NCBI GenBank assembly: GCA_009698515.1
Contig: WLQA01000062.1
Coordinates: 1 to 5,329, forward strand
Length of the DNA stretch: 5,329 nucleotides
Origin: Actinomycetota bacterium
GTDB taxonomy: Bacteria > Actinomycetota > Actinomycetes > Nanopelagicales > Nanopelagicaceae
Direction: 5' to 3'
Positions within the stretch are counted from its first letter, which is position 1. The number at the start of each line of letters is the position of its first letter. Under the pieces are notes generated by a model. That model did no database searches and was not told the origin of the DNA. It saw nothing but the letters and a program-made list of their open reading frames with translations. The position numbers and the translations under genes are program-made. Shown one piece after another: positions 1 through 5,329 of the stretch.

Positions 1-272
1 CTAATTCCATGCTCTTGTGCAACCTGCCTTAGACCATCAAGGGTGGTTGCAGATTTTCGATAAATAACTTGATAGCCATCCTTTGCAAGTTCAGCCGCAA
101 AATGCCTGGCACTAGAAATTATGAATTGCAGTCGTTGACTATGCCACTTTTGGTCATGAATTGTGCGGTGGCTTTCTATTAAAACAATTAGATCATCTAA
201 TTTATTAGTTAATTTTAACGCGCCGTAATTTCTATTTAATAAATCATGCGGCACATAGATAATTCTTTTCAT
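1..272 (-). CDS. Photolyase/cryptochrome-related protein (DPRP family), N-terminal part only, runs off the left edge
   Basis: Reading the minus strand from the ATG at 272-270 gives 90 open codons to the window edge, beginning MKRIIYVPHDLLN. The pattern fits the N-terminal alpha/beta (antenna) domain of the deoxyribodipyrimidine photolyase-related family, which includes the iron-sulfur bacterial cryptochromes and (6-4) photolyases. It has a first strand IIYV, a second strand DDLIVLIES at residues 26-34, then RLQFIISSARHFAAEL at 47-62 matching the family's 'LVLSAMRHFAAEL' helix, and a strand YQVIYR at 67-72. Family members are about 500 residues, so most of the gene, including the FAD pocket and iron-sulfur cysteines, lies outside the window. 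Whether it repairs (6-4) lesions or acts only as a photoreceptor cannot be judged. Its ATG overlaps the stop of the upstream small gene as ATGA and lacks a clear Shine-Dalgarno sequence, which suggests translational coupling. Confidence 0.85.
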   Translation of the reverse strand, partial: MKRIIYVPHDLLNRNYGALKLTNKLDDLIVLIESHRTIHDQKWHSQRLQFIISSARHFAAELAKDGYQVIYRKSATTLDGLRQVAQEHGI

Positions 273-415
273 TTTCGCTTACATTTTTCTGAACAGTACT
301 TAACCATTTCCCAATCCTTTTGCCATTTTTTTCGCCATTCAAAATCTAGGCCACAACTAATGCATTTTTTTGGTGGGAAACCATTCTTTATTTGGGCGAC
401 CCTTCGAGATTTCAT
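269..415 (-). CDS. DUF2256 small zinc-finger-like protein, 48 residues, coupled to the photolyase-related gene
   Basis: This short minus-strand ORF of 48 codons starts at ATG 415-413, with AGGA at 426-423 seven bases upstream as ribosome binding site. An in-frame stop lies seven codons before the ATG, and the only other start between them is a TTG two codons upstream. The protein has CISCG at residues 18-22, FEWRKKWQKDWEMVKYCSEKC at 25-45 and a basic tail. This is the DUF2256 signature: CxxCG, then FxWRKKW, W, VKYCS and a final Cys. Cys18, Cys21, Cys41 and Cys45 could bind one zinc ion. No function is established for the family. I recall that it often sits beside photolyase/cryptochrome-related genes, and here its TGA overlaps the ATG of such a gene. 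A role as accessory or partner of the photolyase-like protein is inference. Family assignment is strong from motif and size. Confidence 0.9.
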   Translation of the reverse strand: MKSRRVAQIKNGFPPKKCISCGLDFEWRKKWQKDWEMVKYCSEKCKRK

Positions 416-541
416 AGCCAATTCCTGCGAAGATCAGGTTGCCAATTCATCATGGAAAGCAGAGTAGACTTAGGCGTCATCGTAGACAAACCTTGCTATT
501 AGATTTTGTAAAGTAATTAGTAAATTGATGGGGAGTTATAA
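416..541. promoter_or_regulatory. Divergent intergenic region between DUF2256/photolyase pair and pfp
   Basis: This AT-rich spacer must hold promoters for both directions. For the plus strand, the best -10-like match is TAGATT at 500-505, which would leave a leader of roughly 30 bases before the pfp start. No good -35 is visible. On the minus strand no convincing TTGACA/TANNNT pair was found. A 22-codon minus-strand ORF (480-412) also lies here and is reported as a finding. Promoter placement is a guess from sequence only. Confidence 0.3.
530..535 (+). promoter_or_regulatory. Shine-Dalgarno site of pfp
   Basis: GGGGAG lies six bases before the ATG at 542. It is a clear Shine-Dalgarno site, in contrast to the DAHP synthase gene downstream, which has none. 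It supports the start at 542. Confidence 0.75.
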
Positions 542-1567
542 ATGCGCTTTGGTGTATTAACAGGTGGCGGCGATTGCCCCGGATTAAATGCGGTTATTCG
601 CGCCGTTGTTCGCAAAGGTGTTAAAGAGTACGGATATGAATTTATCGGCTTCCGTGATGGATGGCGAGGCCCACTTGAAGGTTTGACGATGCCATTAGAT
701 ATCCCAGCTACTCGAGGAATTCTGCCAAAAGGCGGAACAATTCTTGGTTCATCTCGCACCAATCCATTTAAGATCGAAGGCGGCGTTGAGAAAATCAAAG
801 CAAATCTAGAAAAGATGGGCGTTGATGCATTAATCGCAATTGGTGGCGAAGATACTTTAGGAGTTGCCACGAAATTAGATTCACTAGGCGTAAAAGTTAT
901 TGGTGTACCAAAAACTATTGATAATGACTTAAATAATACTGATTACACATTTGGCTTTGATACCTCCGTAAATATTGCAGTGGAAGCAATTGATCGCCTG
1001 CACACAACAGCAGAATCACATCACCGCGCATTAATTGTTGAGGTTATGGGCCGACATGCTGGTTGGATTGCATTGCACTCTGGTTTAGCTGGCGGTGCTT
1101 CATGTATTTTAATTCCAGAGGTTAAATTCTCAGTTGATCAAGTTTGTAAATGGGTTGAATCTAGATTCCAACAAAGTTATGCACCAATTATTGTGATTGC
1201 AGAAGGAGCAATTCCACAAGAAGGTGACATGGTTACTAAAGATCAAACTCTTGATGCATTTGGTCATGTTAAATTATCGGGAATTGGTGAATGGCTAGCG
1301 CAACAAATTGAAGCTAAGACCGGCAAAGAGGCGCGCACATCCGTACTTGGACATATCCAACGAGGCGGAACTCCAACCGCTTTTGATCGCGTACTTGCTA
1401 CTCGTTTTGGCTTACATGCAATTACTGCTGCTCATGAAGGAGACTGGGGCAAGATGGTCGCTCTGCATGGCACAAAAATTGAACGAGTTCCATTGGCATC
1501 TGCCACTGCTAAGTTAAAAACGGTGGATCCTGAGCTTTATAAAGAAGCGGAGATCTTCTTTGGTTAA
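542..1567 (+). CDS. pfp: 6-phosphofructokinase, pyrophosphate-dependent type
   Basis: The product is 341 residues, the usual length for a short group III phosphofructokinase acting in the cytoplasm. It phosphorylates fructose 6-phosphate to fructose 1,6-bisphosphate. Visible motifs are the phosphate-binding loop LTGGGDCPGLN at 6-16, GGEDT at 101-105, PKTIDND at 123-129 with catalytic Asp127, a basic HHR at 160-162, MGRHAGW at 169-175, and the sugar-phosphate site LGHIQRGG at 269-276. Asp104 and Lys124 replace the two glycines found in ATP-using E. coli PfkA. In characterised enzymes this pair marks use of pyrophosphate, which makes the step reversible; the actinobacterial example I recall is from Amycolatopsis methanolica. 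Phosphate-donor choice is therefore inferred from residues and is not proven. The start is supported by the GGGGAG site. The gene ends in a double stop (TAATAA) just before a hairpin and the DAHP synthase gene. Confidence 0.95.
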   Translation: MRFGVLTGGGDCPGLNAVIRAVVRKGVKEYGYEFIGFRDGWRGPLEGLTMPLDIPATRGILPKGGTILGSSRTNPFKIEGGVEKIKANLEKMGVDALIAIGGEDTLGVATKLDSLGVKVIGVPKTIDNDLNNTDYTFGFDTSVNIAVEAIDRLHTTAESHHRALIVEVMGRHAGWIALHSGLAGGASCILIPEVKFSVDQVCKWVESRFQQSYAPIIVIAEGAIPQEGDMVTKDQTLDAFGHVKLSGIGEWLAQQIEAKTGKEARTSVLGHIQRGGTPTAFDRVLATRFGLHAITAAHEGDWGKMVALHGTKIERVPLASATAKLKTVDPELYKEAEIFFG

Positions 1568-1594
1568 TAATTAATTGCCGACGGCGATTAATTA
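1568..1594 (+). terminator. Hairpin between pfp and aroG, possible terminator without a T-run
   Basis: A 12-bp stem (TAATTAATTGCC paired with GGCGATTAATTA, one G-U pair) closes on a three-base loop GAC. It begins directly after the pfp stop codon, and its 5' arm contains a second TAA. The 3' side is followed by CCTTCCC, not a T-tract, so a classical intrinsic terminator is doubtful. It may instead protect the pfp mRNA 3' end or terminate inefficiently. It ends eight bases before the putative -10 of aroG. Confidence 0.5.
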
Positions 1595-1601
1595 CCTTCC
1601 C

Positions 1602-1607
1602 TAGAAT
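1602..1607 (+). promoter_or_regulatory. Putative -10 box (TAGAAT) for a leaderless aroG transcript
   Basis: TAGAAT is followed by six bases and then the A of the aroG ATG at 1614. This is the spacing expected when transcription starts at the start codon itself. No Shine-Dalgarno sequence precedes the ATG, which fits leaderless translation, common in actinobacteria. No -35 hexamer is evident at 16-18 bp; the nearest match, TTGCCG at 1575-1580, lies 21 bp away inside the hairpin. Confidence 0.55.
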
Positions 1608-1613
1608 TAACCT

Positions 1614-2951
1614 ATGAAAAGCGATTCGATCTTCACACCAGGCTTAGTTGCAGCACAGCAACCAACCTGGCCTGATGCGCAAGCTGTTAAAGAAGCAGTA
1701 GCCGAACTTGAATCTTTCCCGCCTCTAGTTTTTGCTGGAGAGTGCGACAATTTAAAGGCACGAATCGCACAAGCGGCGCTAGGAAATGCATTTTGGTTAC
1801 AAGGTGGAGATTGTGCTGAAACTTTTGCGGGTGCAACAGCTGATTCAATTAGAAATCGTATTAAAACTATTCTACAAATGGCGGCAGTTCTACAATACTT
1901 TTCATCTCTACCGGTTATCAAAGTTGGCCGCATGGCTGGGCAGTTTGCAAAGCCAAGAAGTAATGACAATGAAACCCGAGATGGCGTAACACTTCCGGCC
2001 TATCGCGGTGATGCAGTAAATGATCTTGAATTTACAGAAAAATCTAGAACCCCTGATCCAAAGCGATTAGTAAAGGTTTACAACACTTCATCAGCAACTT
2101 TAAATTTAGTACGAGCATTTACCCAAGGTGGCTTTGCAGATTTGCGCCAAGTTCACACATGGAACCGAGGCTTTGCCGGAGATGCCAGATTCAGCGCACG
2201 TTATGAAGAGATGGCTAATGAAATTGGTCGGGCAATTCAATTTATGCAATCTGCTGGTGTTGATCCAGAATCTTTTAAATCTGTTGATTTCTACTCAAGC
2301 CATGAAGCATTAATTCTTGAGTATGAAAAAGCATTAACACGTATAGATTCCCGTACCAATAATCCTTACGATGTTTCAGCACACTTTGTTTGGATCGGGG
2401 AGCGCACACGTCAATTAGATGGCGCTCATATGGATTTTGCTGAAAAGATTCACAATCCAATTGGCGTAAAGCTTGGACCTAAAACTACGCCAGAAGATGC
2501 GTTAGCGATTATCAAAAGATTAAATCCAAGTAATGAACCAGGACGATTAACTTTTATTACCAGAATGGGCGCTGGTCTAATTCGAGAGAAATTACCGGCT
2601 CTCGTTGATGCAGTAACAAAATCTGGTGCGGTTGTTCTTTGGGTATGCGATCCGATGCATGGCAATACTTACGAAGCACCAAGTGGTTACAAGACTCGTA
2701 AGTTTGATGATGTATTAGATGAGGTTCGTGGTTTCTTCGAAGTTCATAAAAAACTTGGAACTCATCCAGGCGGAATACACATTGAATTAACTGGTGATGA
2801 TGTGACAGAGTGCGTAGGCGGCGGGGAACAGATATCTCATGAGGATCTTGCCTCTAGATACGAAACGGCTTGCGATCCTCGGTTAAACCACACTCAATCT
2901 TTGGAGCTAGCGTTTCTAGTTGCCGAGATGTTGCGAGATCATAAGAAATAA
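1614..2951 (+). CDS. aroG: Class II 3-deoxy-D-arabino-heptulosonate 7-phosphate (DAHP) synthase
   Basis: The 445-residue enzyme condenses phosphoenolpyruvate with erythrose 4-phosphate, the first committed step of the shikimate pathway. It is the plant/actinobacterial class II type. Metal ligands are Cys67 (GGDCAE), His349 (DPMHGN), Glu391 (HIELTGDDVTEC) and Asp421 (CDPRLN). Substrate-binding residues are Arg106 (KVGRMAGQFAKPRS), Glu263 (GERTRQLDGAH), Lys286 (GVKLGP) and Arg317 (FITRMGA). From memory of the M. tuberculosis AroG numbering, each lies exactly 20 residues earlier here. The C-terminus QSLELAFLVAEMLRD is also the same. The protein therefore lacks about 20 N-terminal residues of the mycobacterial enzyme. 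An in-frame TAA two codons upstream (1608-1610) rules out a longer start. The segment for the regulatory helix pair (about 145-185) is present, so aromatic feedback control is plausible. The start appears leaderless. The gene may form a loose operon with ogt downstream (38-bp gap). Confidence 0.97.
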   Translation: MKSDSIFTPGLVAAQQPTWPDAQAVKEAVAELESFPPLVFAGECDNLKARIAQAALGNAFWLQGGDCAETFAGATADSIRNRIKTILQMAAVLQYFSSLPVIKVGRMAGQFAKPRSNDNETRDGVTLPAYRGDAVNDLEFTEKSRTPDPKRLVKVYNTSSATLNLVRAFTQGGFADLRQVHTWNRGFAGDARFSARYEEMANEIGRAIQFMQSAGVDPESFKSVDFYSSHEALILEYEKALTRIDSRTNNPYDVSAHFVWIGERTRQLDGAHMDFAEKIHNPIGVKLGPKTTPEDALAIIKRLNPSNEPGRLTFITRMGAGLIREKLPALVDAVTKSGAVVLWVCDPMHGNTYEAPSGYKTRKFDDVLDEVRGFFEVHKKLGTHPGGIHIELTGDDVTECVGGGEQISHEDLASRYETACDPRLNHTQSLELAFLVAEMLRDHKK

Positions 2952-2977
2952 GTATTCCGCTTTCTAAAAATCCAGCC

Positions 2978-2983
2978 TAAGGT
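2978..2983 (+). promoter_or_regulatory. TAAGGT before ogt: either a -10 box for a leaderless start or a Shine-Dalgarno
   Basis: TAAGGT sits exactly six bases before the ogt ATG, the same spacing as TAGAAT before aroG, so it could be a leaderless -10. The embedded AAGG (2979-2982) is also a good Shine-Dalgarno, seven bases before the ATG. The two readings cannot be separated by eye. It lies in the loop and 3' arm of a small possible hairpin, CCAGCC-TAA-GGTTGG (2972-2986, one G-U pair), which would mask the AAGG. Confidence 0.4.
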
Positions 2984-2989
2984 TGGTAC

Positions 2990-3484
2990 ATGTTGCAGGC
3001 CGCCTCTCACAAGACACCAGTCGGCAACCTTTATCTAATTGCAGATGAACAAGTTTTATTGGCAGCCGGATTTAATTCCCTTGATTATCTAATTTCTAAA
3101 CTTTCAAGTGAAGATATAGTTAGAGATATTAAAAATGTTCGTTCAATTTCAAAGATCTCAGAGTTAATTCTTGATTATTTTGATGGCGATTTAGCTGCAA
3201 TTAATGCAATTGAAGTTAGACAACCTGGTGCTAAATTCTCTCAAAATGTTTGGAAATCTCTGCGCAAAATTCCAGTTGGCAAAACTTGGTCATATGCAGA
3301 GCTAGCCAAGCGCGCTGGCTCTGATGATGCGGTACGTGCTGCTGGAACTGCATGTGGAAATAATTTAATTGCGCCAATAATTCCTTGTCATCGCGTTGTT
3401 AAAAGCGGAGGGGCACTTGGAAATTATGGTTATGGCGTAAAAATTAAAGAGTGGTTATTACGCCACGAAGGAGCGCTGAAGTAA
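2990..3484 (+). CDS. ogt: Methylated-DNA--[protein]-cysteine S-methyltransferase (O6-alkylguanine-DNA alkyltransferase)
   Basis: The 164-residue protein directly reverses O6-alkylguanine lesions by moving the alkyl group to its own cysteine, once per molecule. The poorly conserved N-terminal domain spans about 1-80, and the C-terminal catalytic domain about 83-164. The active site IPCHRV holds Cys133. Tyr102 (SYAELA), Arg116 (the base-flipping 'arginine finger', VRAAGTACGNN), Asn125 and Glu160 (LLRHEG) are spaced exactly as Tyr114, Arg128, Asn137 and Glu172 of human AGT. All key residues are present and the length matches single-domain Ogt proteins, so it lacks the Ada transcription-factor part. 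An in-frame TAA at 2978-2980 sets the upstream limit, and ATG 2990 is the only ATG between it and the conserved TPVGNLYL. Its 3' end overlaps the convergent threonine aldolase gene by 27 bp. Confidence 0.95.
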   Translation: MLQAASHKTPVGNLYLIADEQVLLAAGFNSLDYLISKLSSEDIVRDIKNVRSISKISELILDYFDGDLAAINAIEVRQPGAKFSQNVWKSLRKIPVGKTWSYAELAKRAGSDDAVRAAGTACGNNLIAPIIPCHRVVKSGGALGNYGYGVKIKEWLLRHEGALK

Positions 3485-4501
3485 CTCTGGCAAAATTTGA
3501 TTTACCTTCTCAATATCTTCTGCTGTGACATCCATATGAGTTACTAAACGCAAATAGGTAGGTCCAAGTGCAGAAGCCAAGATGCCATTCTCTTTTAATT
3601 GCGCAGCTAAATCCGAAGCCTTAATGGATAGACCAGTTAGATCTAAACCAACAATATTTGTATCTACAGTTTTAGGATCAACTACATTTGGCGCCACCGC
3701 AAATACTGCAGAGGCAATTGATTTGGCTAATTTATGATCTTCTGACAAACGATTAATGTTGTTATCCAAAGCAAAGTGACCAGCAGCAGCCAAGATTCCG
3801 GCTTGACGCATTCCAGCACCGTAACGTTTGCGCCATTGGCGAGCTTTAGTAACTCGATCTTTGTTAGATAGCATCAATGATCCAACAGGCGCTCCTAATC
3901 CTTTAGATAGGCAAACACTGATTGTTTCAAAGTATTTTCCATACTCTTTAAAATCAACGCCGGATGCAACATGAGCATTCCAGATTCGAGCACCATCTAA
4001 GTGCAGCGCGATTCCTAATTTCTGAGTTTCTGAGTGCAATTTCTTGATCTCTTCAATTGATTGAACGGTACCGCCGCCAAAGTTATGTGTATTTTCTACG
4101 GCAATAGCTGTAGTTGAAACTAAATATGGTCCAGAGTCTGGCTTAGCTATTGCAAGTGGATCTTGCGCATTTAGTAATCCTCGAGGTGCCAGCCATGTTC
4201 GGGTTGTAATGCCACTAAATACTGCGCCCGCGCCAAGTTCTGCTCGAACAATATGCGAATTGGTTTCAGTTAGTAATTCTTCGCCAGGGTTTACCAGCAT
4301 GCGAATTGATAATTGATTTGCAAGGGAACCACTTGGTGCAAATAATCCGGCCTCTTTACCAAATAAAGCACTTACTCTTTCCTCTAATGAATTAATTGTT
4401 GGATCTTCACCGTAAACATCATCACCAACAGGTGCAGCCGCCATGACCGCTCGCATCTGCTCACTTGGTTTTGTTACGGTGTCACTACGAAGATCAATCA
4501 T
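3458..4501 (-). CDS. ltaE: Low-specificity L-threonine aldolase (PLP-dependent)
   Basis: The 347-residue cytoplasmic enzyme of PLP fold type I cleaves L-threonine or L-allo-threonine to glycine and acetaldehyde. The N-terminus MIDLRSDTVTKPS is the canonical family start, with GDDVYGEDPT at 26-35, FAPSGSLANQ at 54-63, His83 (NSHIVRAE, stacks on PLP in the family), ENTHNFGGG at 136-144, LHLDGARIWNA at 167-177 (Asp169 binds the pyridine nitrogen) and the PLP lysine Lys200 in LSKGLGAPVGS. RLVTH at 318-322 supplies the carboxylate-binding arginine. I chose ATG 4501-4499 over an in-frame TTG two codons upstream. GAGAG nine bases before the ATG is a weak ribosome site. The gene follows the transporter gene by 18 bp, so they are probably cotranscribed. 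Threonine versus allo-threonine preference cannot be read from the sequence. Confidence 0.95.
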   Translation of the reverse strand: MIDLRSDTVTKPSEQMRAVMAAAPVGDDVYGEDPTINSLEERVSALFGKEAGLFAPSGSLANQLSIRMLVNPGEELLTETNSHIVRAELGAGAVFSGITTRTWLAPRGLLNAQDPLAIAKPDSGPYLVSTTAIAVENTHNFGGGTVQSIEEIKKLHSETQKLGIALHLDGARIWNAHVASGVDFKEYGKYFETISVCLSKGLGAPVGSLMLSNKDRVTKARQWRKRYGAGMRQAGILAAAGHFALDNNINRLSEDHKLAKSIASAVFAVAPNVVDPKTVDTNIVGLDLTGLSIKASDLAAQLKENGILASALGPTYLRLVTHMDVTAEDIEKVNQILPELLQRSFVA

Positions 4502-4519
4502 GTGCAAATGCTCTCATAC

Positions 4520-5329
4520 CTAAGCAATTTTCTTATTATCGCTCCAAATTACCAATCCCATAGCCAGCATGACTAGGCAGCCACCAGTAAGAATTCGAAA
4601 TGTAAGTGGATCGCTATTGAAGATCAAGCCAAATATCAAAGCGAAGGGTGTCTCCATTGCCAGTAATACTGACGCCGCTGTTGCCGACATTACGGACTGC
4701 GCTTTTGTTTGAACTAAAAATGCCAAGAAGGTAGCGAAGATAGCGGTAAATAATATTGCTTGCCAAACATTGTAGGTTGGTGGCAGTTGATACCCATTAA
4801 GCAATGCGCAAAATGTAGTTAAAGCACTAACAGTTAAAATTTGAATGAGTGTTAATGCGTAGGTATTTCCACCATCACTCCATTCGCCCAATGCAACAAA
4901 GTGGGCGCCATATAAAAATGCAGATATCAAAACTAATGTTTCACCGACGCCTATTGAAATTCCATTGTAAGAGATAAGAATTAATCCTAAGGTGGCAAGT
5001 GCGACAGCAAGCCACTGGATCAACCGCACATGTCGTTTTAAAACAAGTAAAGAAATTAAGGGAGTAAAAACCAGATATAGCCCTGTAACAAATCCGGTAT
5101 TAGAAACAGTTGTCTTAGTAAGACCAAGGGTTTGGAAAATGTATCCACCGCCAAGTAACAAACCAGCCAAGACTGCTTGTTTAACAAATTTTCTATTTAG
5201 CCCACGAAAGACATTAGGTCGGTAGGCAAACATAAGTAGTGATGCAAGTAAGAATCTAGAGGAGAGAAAAGAGTAGACATCTTGTTGTTCTAGAGAATCC
5301 TTCATAACAACAAATGCGCCACCCCAAAC
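4520..5329 (-). CDS. EamA/DMT-superfamily membrane transporter, N-terminus cut by the right edge
   Basis: The frame is open through the right edge. The ATG at 5305 is internal, because the eight codons before it (VWGGAFVV) continue into MKDSLE and complete the typical EamA opening WGGxFVxxKxxL. The 269 visible residues contain two EamA repeats. The first ends about residue 122 and holds SNTGFVTGLYLVFTPLISLLVLKR at 76-99. The second starts about 129 (GETLVLISAFLYGAHFVALGEWS) and holds TAASVLLAMETPFALIFGLIF at 217-237. About nine to ten hydrophobic helices can be drawn, with a short charged C-terminus (SDNKKIA). The family exports or imports small metabolites such as amino acids. The substrate is unknown here. 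Lying 18 bp upstream of threonine aldolase hints at, but does not prove, amino-acid transport. Only a few N-terminal residues should be missing. Confidence 0.93.
   Translation of the reverse strand, partial: VWGGAFVVMKDSLEQQDVYSFLSSRFLLASLLMFAYRPNVFRGLNRKFVKQAVLAGLLLGGGYIFQTLGLTKTTVSNTGFVTGLYLVFTPLISLLVLKRHVRLIQWLAVALATLGLILISYNGISIGVGETLVLISAFLYGAHFVALGEWSDGGNTYALTLIQILTVSALTTFCALLNGYQLPPTYNVWQAILFTAIFATFLAFLVQTKAQSVMSATAASVLLAMETPFALIFGLIFNSDPLTFRILTGGCLVMLAMGLVIWSDNKKIA

Noticed and set aside
246..467. Plus-strand 73-codon ORF over the DUF2256 and photolyase starts
   Set aside because: It lies antisense to the DUF2256 gene, whose motif is unmistakable, and its own translation shows no recognisable domain.
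483..519. TAGACA or TTGCTA as -35 elements paired with downstream -10-like boxes for pfp
   Set aside because: Spacings of 20 bp (TAGACA to TAAAGT) and 15 bp (TTGCTA to TAATTA) fall outside the normal 16-18 bp, so no firm promoter call was made.
517..870. Minus-strand 117-codon ORF over the start of pfp
   Set aside because: Shadow of a well-supported gene; its proline- and serine-rich translation is typical of an antisense frame.
1607..1969. Minus-strand 120-codon ORF over the start of aroG
   Set aside because: Antisense shadow of the strongly conserved DAHP synthase; no recognisable motif.
4494..4517. Seven-codon ORF (ATG 4517-4515) overlapping the ltaE start out of frame
   Set aside because: Too short to support as a gene; it may modestly compete for ribosomes, but nothing indicates selection.
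4520..5305. Transporter gene beginning at ATG 5305
   Set aside because: The upstream codons to the window edge stay open and encode WGGAFVV, the expected EamA opening, so this methionine is internal.
1..5329. Mobile elements, CRISPR repeats, tRNA or rRNA genes, phage or defence systems
   Set aside because: No direct repeats, transposase motifs or RNA-gene signatures were seen; coding regions cover nearly the whole window.

Overview
The window looks like chromosomal DNA from an AT-rich, small-genome actinobacterium. The best guess is a freshwater planktonic lineage of the Nanopelagicales (acI) type. This is inferred from protein character, not from a marker gene. The class II DAHP synthase follows the Mycobacterium tuberculosis AroG sequence closely, with a constant offset of 20 residues at every catalytic position. 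The phosphofructokinase is the actinobacterial 'GGEDT' type. Yet base composition is visibly AT-rich, intergenic gaps are very short, and at least one gene appears to be leaderless.

Layout. Positions 1-415 (minus strand) hold a light/DNA-repair pair: a 48-residue DUF2256 zinc-finger-like protein, overlapping by ATGA the start of a photolyase/cryptochrome-related protein (DPRP family) that runs off the left edge. A divergent spacer of about 126 bp follows. The plus strand then carries pyrophosphate-type phosphofructokinase (542-1567), class II DAHP synthase (1614-2951) and an O6-alkylguanine-DNA alkyltransferase (2990-3484). The alkyltransferase meets, tail to tail with a 27-bp overlap, a minus-strand pair: an EamA/DMT transporter (entering from the right edge, ending at 4520) and a low-specificity threonine aldolase (4501-3458).

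How the genes fit together. PFK and DAHP synthase sit on adjoining steps of carbon flow: glycolysis supplies the PEP that DAHP synthase commits to aromatic amino acids. Two DNA-damage-reversal functions (photolyase-related protein and Ogt) lie within about 3.5 kb of each other, which suits a sunlit-water organism. The transporter and aldolase could form a two-gene operon handling an amino acid, but the transporter's substrate cannot be read from the sequence.

The window is mostly ordinary core metabolism. No mobile element, CRISPR array, tRNA or rRNA was seen. Points worth a second look are the tiny DUF2256 gene coupled to the photolyase-like gene, the leaderless start and short N-terminus of DAHP synthase, a strong hairpin without a T-tract between pfp and aroG, and the PPi-type residues in PFK.
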